Shown piece by piece: positions 7,044-14,711 of a DNA stretch of 25,715 bases. Position 1 is the stretch's first letter, and each line of letters starts with the position of its first letter. The DNA is taken from assembly GCA_964011675.1 (NCBI GenBank), contig CAXGPR010000055.1, positions 1 to 25,715 of the forward strand. Direction: 5' to 3'. A program made the position numbers and the translations under genes. The notes under the pieces were generated by a model, which was given only the letters and a program-made list of their open reading frames with translations, did not search any database and was not told the origin of the DNA. Source of the stretch: GCA-2693325 sp964011675. Lineage in GTDB: Bacteria > Latescibacterota > UBA2968 > UBA8231.

Positions 7044-8954
7044 TCAATCGGTCCCAGCCTCAACCCGCGCTCTGAGCTGGTCGAGGTTTTGGCGCGCCCG
7101 CTGGTCGCTCGGATCTAAGGTCAACACCATTTGGCAGGCTTTCAATGCCTCTTCTAACCGCCCTCCCTCGGCCAGCAGGCTCGCGTAGGCTCTCCACAGC
7201 TGGGATTGTTTGGGATATTCACGTACCAAGACGGCATAGCGGTCCAAGGTAGACATCCCCTCCCTGCGCAGCAGTAGTTGGCGTCGGTTGATCTGCAACG
7301 CAATATTTTCCGGGTCTCTTTCAAGAGCCGAAGTAAAAGAGATAAGGGCCGCTCCGTCTTTTCCTAAGTCCTGATAAACGAGTCCTAAATTGTTGAACAC
7401 TTCATATGAGTCATTGGATAAGGATATCGACTTATTATACTGTAGGACAGCATCTTCTAGCCTACCTGCTCTTTGATGTGCAAGGCCTAAAACGGCATAT
7501 ACCTCGGAAGAGTAGACGTCCCCTTCTCCCGCGTCTTTAAGAAGGTTGATCGCCTTTCCATAACGCCCTAAGCCCAGATACAACCGCCCTAACTGAACCT
7601 TAAACCCAGAATGCTTGGGCCCAAGTTCAATCGCCCTTCGGTAGGCCGATTCAGCTTGGGTATACTGGCCCATTTCTTCATACACCAAGCCTAAATTACT
7701 CCATGTCCGCGCGTAGGTTTGGTTGAGTGAAACGGCATCCAGAAGCACTGATTTAGCCTGCGCCCAGGCCCCCATTTCAATCAGGGCGAAGCCGAGGTTG
7801 CTCTGAGCCCTGAACGCGTTGGGGGCCTTGTGCACTGCATCGCTCCACAGGCTCAACGGCGTTTCCCATACCGCATTGCGCTGCCAACCCAATACAGCCA
7901 TAACAAAGAGGCATCCCATGCCGCAATAGCGCACCGATTGTCTCAAAAACGTGCCTATACTAACAAATACCGCGCACAGCCCAATCGTTCCGAGATAAAG
8001 CCGGTGCTCGTTCACTAACACGTTCAGCGGTATGAGTGTAGTCACGCTCATGGTCGCCATCCAGAATAGCACGCCCCGCGCAACCCAGCGCCGACTGAAC
8101 AGCGCCATAGCTGCAATCGAACCTAAGAGGAGAAAAGAGAGCCAAACAGCCGGCAACAGCGTCGCAGATTCGGCGAACGGATGTTCAACGCTCAGCCGGT
8201 TAGGCATCGCAAAGAGATAGAGATAGTAGACCAGAACCTTAATCTGTGTGTAGAAGTGCCCCCCATAAGGACGCACTTCCTGCGCCAATGAACGCGGTAA
8301 AAACTCATTCCCATAAATCACGGACAAAAAAAGCACGGTAATCAGGCCATATGGGATATATGGGCGCACCGAAGCCCCCTTTATGGGACGAACAACCCAC
8401 AGCAGAGGCAGCAGCACTACGGCCTGAGATTTGGCCAGCAGGCCCAAACCATATCCCATCCAAGAGGGCTTATGCCGACCGTTCAGCGCATAGTAAAGGG
8501 CACAGAGGAGGCCCAGTGCGGCCATACTCTCCGATCGAGAGCTTACGTAGTTGACGACTTGTGCATTTACCGGATGAACGGCAAAGAGCGCCGACGCCCC
8601 CCACGCCCCCCACCGGTCTCCAGTCCAACTCCGCAAAAAGAGGAATGCGAAAAGCGAAACCCCCGCATGCAGAAGGAGGTTAAACAGGACAAACCCAGAA
8701 GCGGAATGAGCGCCCAACGCGTAGTTGAATACGTAGCTCAGAACCACAAGTGGCCGATACATGGCCATACTAGGCTCGCCGGAGAAGACCGCTGGATCGT
8801 ATAGAATACGGGGAAACACCTCAAGGCTGCGTATCGCCGGATTATTTACAATAGAATGTGCATCATCGTAGTGAAAAGAACCGGGCAAACTATTTGAGTG
8901 ACTCAGCACGGCCAGCGCTACAATACTAAATAGATACCGAGTCTCACTCTTCAT
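7044..8954 (-). CDS. TMTC-like 9: GT-C membrane glycosyltransferase-like protein with C-terminal TPRs
   Basis: This is the last gene of the tandem array, with 636 residues. The N-terminal ~360 residues are polytopic membrane sequence and the rest is about seven TPR-like helical repeats (motifs such as NLGLVYEEMGQYTQAESAYRRAIEL). Family motifs are FHYDD (27-31), MYRPL (65-69), LLAKS (172-176), VEHPF, PLNVLVNEHRLYL and QRNAVW. The HP..E..NY motif reads VHPVNAQVVNYVSSRSE, so the usual Glu is Gln here (about residue 132). That is unique among the nine copies. In TMTC proteins these loops face the lumen and hold the presumed lipid-sugar site, so in a bacterium they should face the periplasm (inference). 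The start overlaps the previous stop as ATGA. No good ribosome binding site precedes it, consistent with coupled translation. The sugar and acceptor are unknown. Confidence 0.8.
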   Translation of the reverse strand: MKSETRYLFSIVALAVLSHSNSLPGSFHYDDAHSIVNNPAIRSLEVFPRILYDPAVFSGEPSMAMYRPLVVLSYVFNYALGAHSASGFVLFNLLLHAGVSLFAFLFLRSWTGDRWGAWGASALFAVHPVNAQVVNYVSSRSESMAALGLLCALYYALNGRHKPSWMGYGLGLLAKSQAVVLLPLLWVVRPIKGASVRPYIPYGLITVLFLSVIYGNEFLPRSLAQEVRPYGGHFYTQIKVLVYYLYLFAMPNRLSVEHPFAESATLLPAVWLSFLLLGSIAAMALFSRRWVARGVLFWMATMSVTTLIPLNVLVNEHRLYLGTIGLCAVFVSIGTFLRQSVRYCGMGCLFVMAVLGWQRNAVWETPLSLWSDAVHKAPNAFRAQSNLGFALIEMGAWAQAKSVLLDAVSLNQTYARTWSNLGLVYEEMGQYTQAESAYRRAIELGPKHSGFKVQLGRLYLGLGRYGKAINLLKDAGEGDVYSSEVYAVLGLAHQRAGRLEDAVLQYNKSISLSNDSYEVFNNLGLVYQDLGKDGAALISFTSALERDPENIALQINRRQLLLRREGMSTLDRYAVLVREYPKQSQLWRAYASLLAEGGRLEEALKACQMVLTLDPSDQRARQNLDQLRARVEAGTD

Positions 8955-10828
8955 GGCAGCGTGCGGAGGACTTCTTCAACGTAGCGCAAACCGTTTCTCG
9001 GCACTTCGTAGGAGCGGTTGAGTCGGATTGCTTGCCTGTAATACGAACCGGCCTGCTCGAGCGCCCGCCGCTGGTCTTTTCCGCTCGCCTGTTGGGCGAG
9101 AGTTGCGTAGAAATTGCCCACGTTGGTCAGCAAACGCGGATTCCTTGGATTGAGAAAAAGGGCGCGCTCATAAGCTTCGCCAGCCCGCTGTCGATTGCCC
9201 ATATCCGCGTAGGCCAATCCCATATTAGCCCAAGCATCGGCGTGATTAGGTAACTGCTGCAGTGCGCGCTCATAGTAGGAAACCGACTGTTCTAAGAGCG
9301 AACGACCCGCCTCCATTTCAGCGCGTCGTCCTCGCTCGTGATATATCGTTCCCAAATTAATCAGCGCATCGGCAAAGTTTGGATTGAGCTCTACCGCCCG
9401 CCGGTATGCCCGCTCGGCCTCTTCTGTATCTTGCAATACGAAACTGACGGCACCGAGGTTGTTAAGCGCACGCAGGGCCAGATCCCCGCGAGGCTGTAAT
9501 TCGATCGCCCTGCGAAAAGCAGCGCGTGCCTGATTCCAATGCCCCAGCGCCTCAGAGCTGCCGACGATAGCTTGAAATGCGGCATCTTTATGGGCATTGC
9601 CCATGTAGAGATGGGTTCTCGGCATTTGAGGCGCCTTTTCTAACGCATCTTCCCAAAGCGTAAAGTCGTTTTTCCAAGCCGCATTGCGCTGGAACGTCAA
9701 CAGCGCAAATGCTAGCATGGTGCCGCCTCCGATCGACACGGCATACCGGCGCAGAGAGGAACGCCGCAAAAGAAAGGCCAGTCCGAGGCAGAAAGCCGCG
9801 GCCGGCACATACAGGCGACGCTCGTTGACCAGCACATTGAGAGGCATAATAAGAACAGGTAACAGAGACAGTAAACCCCACAGGGAAGCAAAGAGAGTAA
9901 AGCGCATTCGCTTCCTGTATAAACCGAATAAAACCAGTGCAAAGGCAGACAGAGCCAGCAAAGACAGGAATACCGCCCCATCAAACCTGCTTGAAACCGA
10001 GAATTGGTGCTCTACGTTGAGTCCATAGGGCCAAACCAAGAGCTTGCCATAGTAGGCCAGCGCCTTAATCTGGGTGAGCATCTGTTCATCCATGCCTCGC
10101 ACCCGATTTTCCAGTGAAGAAGTCAGAAAGCGGTTGAGGATAATGGAGTACAGATAGACAGAAGAAATCAGCCAATAAACTCCGTGACGGGAGGCCGCTT
10201 CGCGCAGGGACCACTCGGACCGGATTCTATGCAACAAGATACCATCCAATAAAAACAGCGTGGCCGGCAGGGTAATTACGCTCGACTTACTGAGCAAACC
10301 GGCCAGTAGACAGATCCAGGAGACATATTTAAACGCTCCTCTTCCCTGTCCATAGGCCACCGTAAAGGAGACGAGCCCTCCCAGATAGAACATACCGGCG
10401 AGACTCTCAGAACGCGCACTGATGTAGTTTACCGGTTCGCTTGCCAGCGGATGCAGCGCAAAAAGAAGCCCTGCGAACAGGGCCGTCCTTCGTCCACCGC
10501 CCATGGTACCGACTAGGGCCCAGAGCAAACAAGCACTAACGGCATGAATAAGGACATTGACGAAATTATAGCTCCATACTTCATAGCCTCCCCAGGCATA
10601 ATTGAGCGCAAAACTCGCCACCAAGAGCGGGCGAAACATACCTTTTGAAGCATCAACCGAGAACGTAGATGGATCGGTAAAAAACTGGCTCCAGTTGCCC
10701 AGATCACGCAGGTGGATATTCTTTTCGATGGAGTGCTCGTCATCGTAATGAAAAGAGTTTTCAAGAGAATTCGAGTAGACCGTAAAGCAGGCTACGAGAA
10801 TCCAAAGGGCATCCATAGGTCGCACCAT
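8951..10828 (-). CDS. TMTC-like 8: GT-C membrane glycosyltransferase-like protein with C-terminal TPRs
   Basis: This encodes 625 residues with the full motif set: FHYDD (26-30), MFRPL, LHPLASEPVNYISARSE (125-141), LLSKS (178-182), LNVEHQF (270-276), PLNVLVNERRLYVP and QRNAAW (380-385). About ten membrane helices are likely up to residue 375. Roughly five or six TPRs follow, several separated by longer linkers, for example around 412-435 and 500-512. The NERRLY form with Arg after Glu is shared with copies 2, 3 and 5, while the others have NEHRLY. The start ATG overlaps the upstream stop by one base (TAATG), with AGGGGGA six bases before it, which is a good ribosome binding site. Confidence 0.82.
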   Translation of the reverse strand: MVRPMDALWILVACFTVYSNSLENSFHYDDEHSIEKNIHLRDLGNWSQFFTDPSTFSVDASKGMFRPLLVASFALNYAWGGYEVWSYNFVNVLIHAVSACLLWALVGTMGGGRRTALFAGLLFALHPLASEPVNYISARSESLAGMFYLGGLVSFTVAYGQGRGAFKYVSWICLLAGLLSKSSVITLPATLFLLDGILLHRIRSEWSLREAASRHGVYWLISSVYLYSIILNRFLTSSLENRVRGMDEQMLTQIKALAYYGKLLVWPYGLNVEHQFSVSSRFDGAVFLSLLALSAFALVLFGLYRKRMRFTLFASLWGLLSLLPVLIMPLNVLVNERRLYVPAAAFCLGLAFLLRRSSLRRYAVSIGGGTMLAFALLTFQRNAAWKNDFTLWEDALEKAPQMPRTHLYMGNAHKDAAFQAIVGSSEALGHWNQARAAFRRAIELQPRGDLALRALNNLGAVSFVLQDTEEAERAYRRAVELNPNFADALINLGTIYHERGRRAEMEAGRSLLEQSVSYYERALQQLPNHADAWANMGLAYADMGNRQRAGEAYERALFLNPRNPRLLTNVGNFYATLAQQASGKDQRRALEQAGSYYRQAIRLNRSYEVPRNGLRYVEEVLRTLP

Positions 10829-12822
10829 TAGCTGTCCCCCTGCTCTCCAAGCAACCGCGCGCGCCGCTCCTTGGCAAGGCTGCGCAGCGCAGGATCGCTT
10901 GCCCTTTCAACAAGCTGATTATAGGCAGTCAACGCCCGATCCGAATCCCCCGCCGTTTCATAGGCGTTGGCCAACTGTAGCCATCCCTCGTCAAAGTCGG
11001 GATGGTCACTCAGCAGCCGCTCATTTTCGCGTATGCTCTCTTTCAAGCGTCCCTGCGATAACAGACTGACGCTCAGGAAGAAGCGCCCGTAGCGGTGTCG
11101 GGGAGACCCCCTGAGCGCCCGTCGGGCGCTATGCTCTACCTGCGCATAGTCCCCCGCTCGCAAAGCTTCTTCGGCTCTCTTCACGAAGCGGACGACGAGC
11201 CGATTGAGGTTGCGAACCCCGTCCGGTGCATTTCCTCGCGCAGCCCTCTCGTAGTAATACATGGCGCTGTCCGGCTGCCCCCCCTGCTCGAACGTGGTTC
11301 CTATGTTGTTTAGCGCAACCGCCCGATGTGGACTCTCAACTGGCAGTCGAGCATAGGAATTCCTCGCTTCGGCCAGCTGTCCGCCCGCCTGTAATGCCCG
11401 CCCTAGACTGTAGTTCAAATCGGTCATAAGCGGTTGGTCTTCCAGGGCCTTTCTAAACGCTGTAGTTGCTAAATCGACTCTTCCAAGATCCATCAGGGCA
11501 TTGCCCATACCCGCTCTAACCACAGCATTTTCGGGTTCAATCTCTAGCGCCTTGGCATAGGCCCTTACCGCCTGATCTATATTACCGCGGGCCCGTTCAG
11601 CATTGCCCATATACAGCAGCGGGCGGACTGCTCGGGTGTTTTTCTCATGGGCGTCTGACCAGAGGGAAACCTCATTTCGCCAGGCTCCATTGCGCTGCAC
11701 GACAAGGCCGGCCAATCCCAAAAGCAGCAGAGTTGCTACCCAACCCGTGCCGCGAATACGCCCGAGTCCGCGAATAGAAGTGACCGCGAATACAAATCCC
11801 GCTACGGAGAGATAGAGCCTGTGTTCATTGACCAAAACGTTGAGCGGCACGATGAGCGTGGGCAGTAAAGCGCCGATCCCCACCGCTAGGCCGAGTAACT
11901 CGCCCCGCCAAACCTGCAGGATCGCCAGCGCCGACGTAAGCGCCAGTGCGGCCAGTATTACCAGGGGGTCGCCAAGCGTCGAAGTATAAAAGGCGTGATC
12001 AACGCTTAACGAAAAAGGCGCCCAGAGCAAATAGGCGTAGTACACTAACCCTTTGAGTTGAGTGGCAACCTGTTCCCCCATCGTCCGCACCGGCTCGCTC
12101 AAGACGGCGCGCTCGATAAACTGGCGCACACCCCACAGATAGAAGAAAGCGATGCCAGCAAAAGGTGCATAGGCACTCCAGCGAAACGTCCTGGATCGCT
12201 GCCAATCCCAAACAGCGGGCCACAGGAGTGCCATTATAGCGATCGACTTGGACAGAAGTCCGAGGGCAAAACATACGAGTGATAGGACATAGAACCTGCG
12301 ATTGGCCTCTTGCACACTCCCCATATAAAACCACAGAGCGCTTAAACATCCCAGCCCCGCCAAGAGTTCAGATCGCGAACTTATGTAGTTCACCGGCTCG
12401 GCACAAAGGGGATGCAGCGCAAAAAACAGCCCCCCCATCAGGGCCATCCAAGGCGGACGGCCCAAACGGAGTAAAACACCCCACACAAGCAGGGAACAGA
12501 GAGCGTGTATCCCTAGGTTAAACCAGTGATAGGAATGGGGCTCATATCCGCTCCAAGCATAGTTTAACGCGAGCGATAAAAGCACGAGCGGCCTGTACAT
12601 TGCCTTGTCTGCGTCTCGCGAAAAGAGCGTCGGATCAACGAAAAAAGCCGGCCAGTTATCTAGGGATCGCAGGTGCGGATTCTCGACAATAGAATGTCGA
12701 TCATCATACTGAAAGCTATTATCTACGGCTGGGGCATAAAGCAGCATTAAACAGACGAGGATCAGCAGCGCGGAGAATGCGTTCTTCTCAGTGGCCTGAG
12801 CATAGAAAGTTTTCATGCTCAT
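10828..12822 (-). CDS. TMTC-like 7: GT-C membrane glycosyltransferase-like protein with C-terminal TPRs
   Basis: This encodes 664 residues from the chosen start. The membrane part spans about 17-373, with FQYDD (37-41), MYRPL, LHPLCAEPVNYISSRSE (136-152), LLSKS (189-193), LSVDHAF (272-278), PLNVLVNEHRLYL and VQRNGAW. It is the only visible copy with Gln in place of His in the FHYDD motif. The C-terminal ~265 residues hold TPRs with consensus pairs such as AVRAYAKALEIEPENA. I place the start at 12822, where the ATG overlaps the upstream stop as ATGA and GAGAG lies eight bases before it. An open frame continues 33 codons further upstream, but it lies inside the neighbouring gene, is rich in Arg and Ala, and does not resemble the family. 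Confidence 0.82.
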   Translation of the reverse strand: MSMKTFYAQATEKNAFSALLILVCLMLLYAPAVDNSFQYDDRHSIVENPHLRSLDNWPAFFVDPTLFSRDADKAMYRPLVLLSLALNYAWSGYEPHSYHWFNLGIHALCSLLVWGVLLRLGRPPWMALMGGLFFALHPLCAEPVNYISSRSELLAGLGCLSALWFYMGSVQEANRRFYVLSLVCFALGLLSKSIAIMALLWPAVWDWQRSRTFRWSAYAPFAGIAFFYLWGVRQFIERAVLSEPVRTMGEQVATQLKGLVYYAYLLWAPFSLSVDHAFYTSTLGDPLVILAALALTSALAILQVWRGELLGLAVGIGALLPTLIVPLNVLVNEHRLYLSVAGFVFAVTSIRGLGRIRGTGWVATLLLLGLAGLVVQRNGAWRNEVSLWSDAHEKNTRAVRPLLYMGNAERARGNIDQAVRAYAKALEIEPENAVVRAGMGNALMDLGRVDLATTAFRKALEDQPLMTDLNYSLGRALQAGGQLAEARNSYARLPVESPHRAVALNNIGTTFEQGGQPDSAMYYYERAARGNAPDGVRNLNRLVVRFVKRAEEALRAGDYAQVEHSARRALRGSPRHRYGRFFLSVSLLSQGRLKESIRENERLLSDHPDFDEGWLQLANAYETAGDSDRALTAYNQLVERASDPALRSLAKERRARLLGEQGDS

Positions 12823-14711
12823 GGAATACGCTCTCTTAACTGCAGCAGACGCTGACGCCCGCGAGCGTGGTGTACCTCGACAGCGAGCAAGCGCTGTAAG
12901 GTCTCCTCCGCCTCTTTCCACAAGGCCAATCCCCGGTCGCTCCCCCTAACCGCTCCCGCCCGCTCTCCGGCAACGAGTAGAACTTCTGCAAGATTATACC
13001 AAATATGCCCCGCATCCCCATCTAATGCGAGAGCTCGACGGTACGCATCAATCGCTCTGTCCAACTGGTCGAGACGAGCGTATCCATTCCCTAATTCATA
13101 CCAAAGCTCTGCACTCTGCTCCCAATCGAGCGCTCTCGAGAAGAGGGATACAGCCTCGGCATAAGCGCCCTGCTGCATTTTTATCATCGCCCAATTATAA
13201 TACGCATCCGCATAATGGGGGTGTTTTTCAATCGTTCTTGAAAAGAGGGCCTCCGCCTTTTCCCAGGTTCCCTGCATCATATAGAGACTACCGAGGTTGG
13301 TAAGCGCTTCCCGGTAATCGGGCTCTGCTTCCAAAACGCGTAGATAGTGCATTTGGGCACGGGCGAGCAGAGCAGGCCCGTTCGCAGAGTCGGTCCGAGC
13401 AGCTTCAAGGTAGATATTGGCCAAATTAGTCCGCGCTGACCGCTGAGATGGATCAATGTGAAGCGCCCGCTCATAGCAAACCTTGGCGTCCGCTTTTTCC
13501 CCTGCTTCTCGCAGGGCGTTGCCGAGGAATACTTGGGGCCGGGCCATGCCCGGACTTTTGCGCGCCGAATCCTCCCAGAGAGAGCGCTCATCTTCCCACA
13601 CTTGGTTGCGCTCCTGCGTTAGCATAGCTGCGACGCACCCCCATCCACACAGCGCCCACTTAACATGAGATCGCCAACCCTGCCACTCTAAACTCAAAGC
13701 AACTCCAACAGCCGCTATTAACGCATATAGGCGATGCTCGTTCACCAATACGTTGAGCGGCACCACTAACGTGGGAGCCAGAGAAAGCAGACCCCAGCAG
13801 ATGAAAAAGAGACCGCGCCCCCGATAGCGCAGAATCAATACGGCGCAGAGACTGCCCAATGCCAAGAGCGCAAATAGACAGCCCGTTTCCAACGAAGAAG
13901 ACTCGTAGAACTGGTGCTCTACGTTGAGATGGGTGGGAAAAATTCCAATATAGGCATAATATATCAGCGCCTTGCTCTGTGTGAGTAGCTGTTCGTAAAG
14001 CCCTCGAGGTGCGTTGGCCAACGAAGCGCTTAAGAACCGATTGGAAAAAATTACGGAAAGGTAGATCCCACTCAAAGCCCAATAGGGTGCATGCCGCTCC
14101 CAATGTATTCGTCCCCTCCGCCAAAACACTTCGTAGGCAATGAGAACTGCAGGCAGAATAAACGCGACCGACTTACTCAGCAGCGCCAATATAAATGAGA
14201 GCCAGCCCATTCCGCGCCGCCTCAGAGTATCCCCCGTGAGAAAACAATAAAAAGCGACCAGCTGAAACAGCACGGCCAAACTTTCCGACCGGCTGCTAAC
14301 ATAGTTGATTGGCTCTGCGCAAACCGGATACAGGCCAAACAGCGCTGCTCCCCATAGAGCTCCTGCAGGTTGGGCACCTAGCCTCTTTGCAAGGGCCCAA
14401 ACGAGCAGAGCACATCCAAGATGTAAAATCAGATTGACGAATAAATACCCCGTCGGGCTATAGCCCCCCAGCGCGTGATTAATCGTATAAGTAAGGAGTA
14501 CGAGGGGCCTGTACATCGCCTTAGTGGGATCTACGGAAAAGAGCGAGGGGTCCGTGAAAAAAGACGCTGCATCCTCCCATGATCGAACGTGCGGGTTAAG
14601 CACGAGCGAGTGGAAGTCATCGTAGTGAAAAGAGCCGCCCAGCGCATTGGCAAACACCAGGCCAATACTAGCGATTAGAAAGAGCAATGCCCCCGCCGTG
14701 CTACGCGCCAT
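12819..14711 (-). CDS. TMTC-like 6: GT-C membrane glycosyltransferase-like protein with C-terminal TPRs
   Basis: This encodes 630 residues from the chosen start. The membrane domain covers about 6-365, with FHYDD (28-32), MYRPL, LNVEHQF (262-268), PLNVLVNEHRLY and then ERNQVW in place of QRN..W. The second signature reads LYPVCAEPINYVSSRSE (127-143), so the HP pair is YP here, the only such case among the nine. The C-terminal ~240 residues contain about six TPRs with a spacer of alanine-rich helix near 436-452. The start is well supported. The ATG at 14711 overlaps the previous stop (TAATG) and has a textbook GGAGGT six bases upstream. A frame extending 22 codons further upstream lies inside the neighbour and is rejected. 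Confidence 0.83.
   Translation of the reverse strand: MARSTAGALLFLIASIGLVFANALGGSFHYDDFHSLVLNPHVRSWEDAASFFTDPSLFSVDPTKAMYRPLVLLTYTINHALGGYSPTGYLFVNLILHLGCALLVWALAKRLGAQPAGALWGAALFGLYPVCAEPINYVSSRSESLAVLFQLVAFYCFLTGDTLRRRGMGWLSFILALLSKSVAFILPAVLIAYEVFWRRGRIHWERHAPYWALSGIYLSVIFSNRFLSASLANAPRGLYEQLLTQSKALIYYAYIGIFPTHLNVEHQFYESSSLETGCLFALLALGSLCAVLILRYRGRGLFFICWGLLSLAPTLVVPLNVLVNEHRLYALIAAVGVALSLEWQGWRSHVKWALCGWGCVAAMLTQERNQVWEDERSLWEDSARKSPGMARPQVFLGNALREAGEKADAKVCYERALHIDPSQRSARTNLANIYLEAARTDSANGPALLARAQMHYLRVLEAEPDYREALTNLGSLYMMQGTWEKAEALFSRTIEKHPHYADAYYNWAMIKMQQGAYAEAVSLFSRALDWEQSAELWYELGNGYARLDQLDRAIDAYRRALALDGDAGHIWYNLAEVLLVAGERAGAVRGSDRGLALWKEAEETLQRLLAVEVHHARGRQRLLQLRERIP

Noticed and set aside
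9684..10028. Plus-strand open frame of 114 codons, and many similar plus-strand frames across the array
   Set aside because: They are antisense to well-supported coding sequence, have low-complexity Arg/Ser/Pro-rich products, and lack ribosome binding sites or recognisable domains.
12823..12921. 33-codon N-terminal extension of TMTC-like 7
   Set aside because: It lies inside the upstream gene, is Arg/Ala-rich and unlike the family. The ATG at 12822 overlaps the stop as ATGA with a ribosome binding site.
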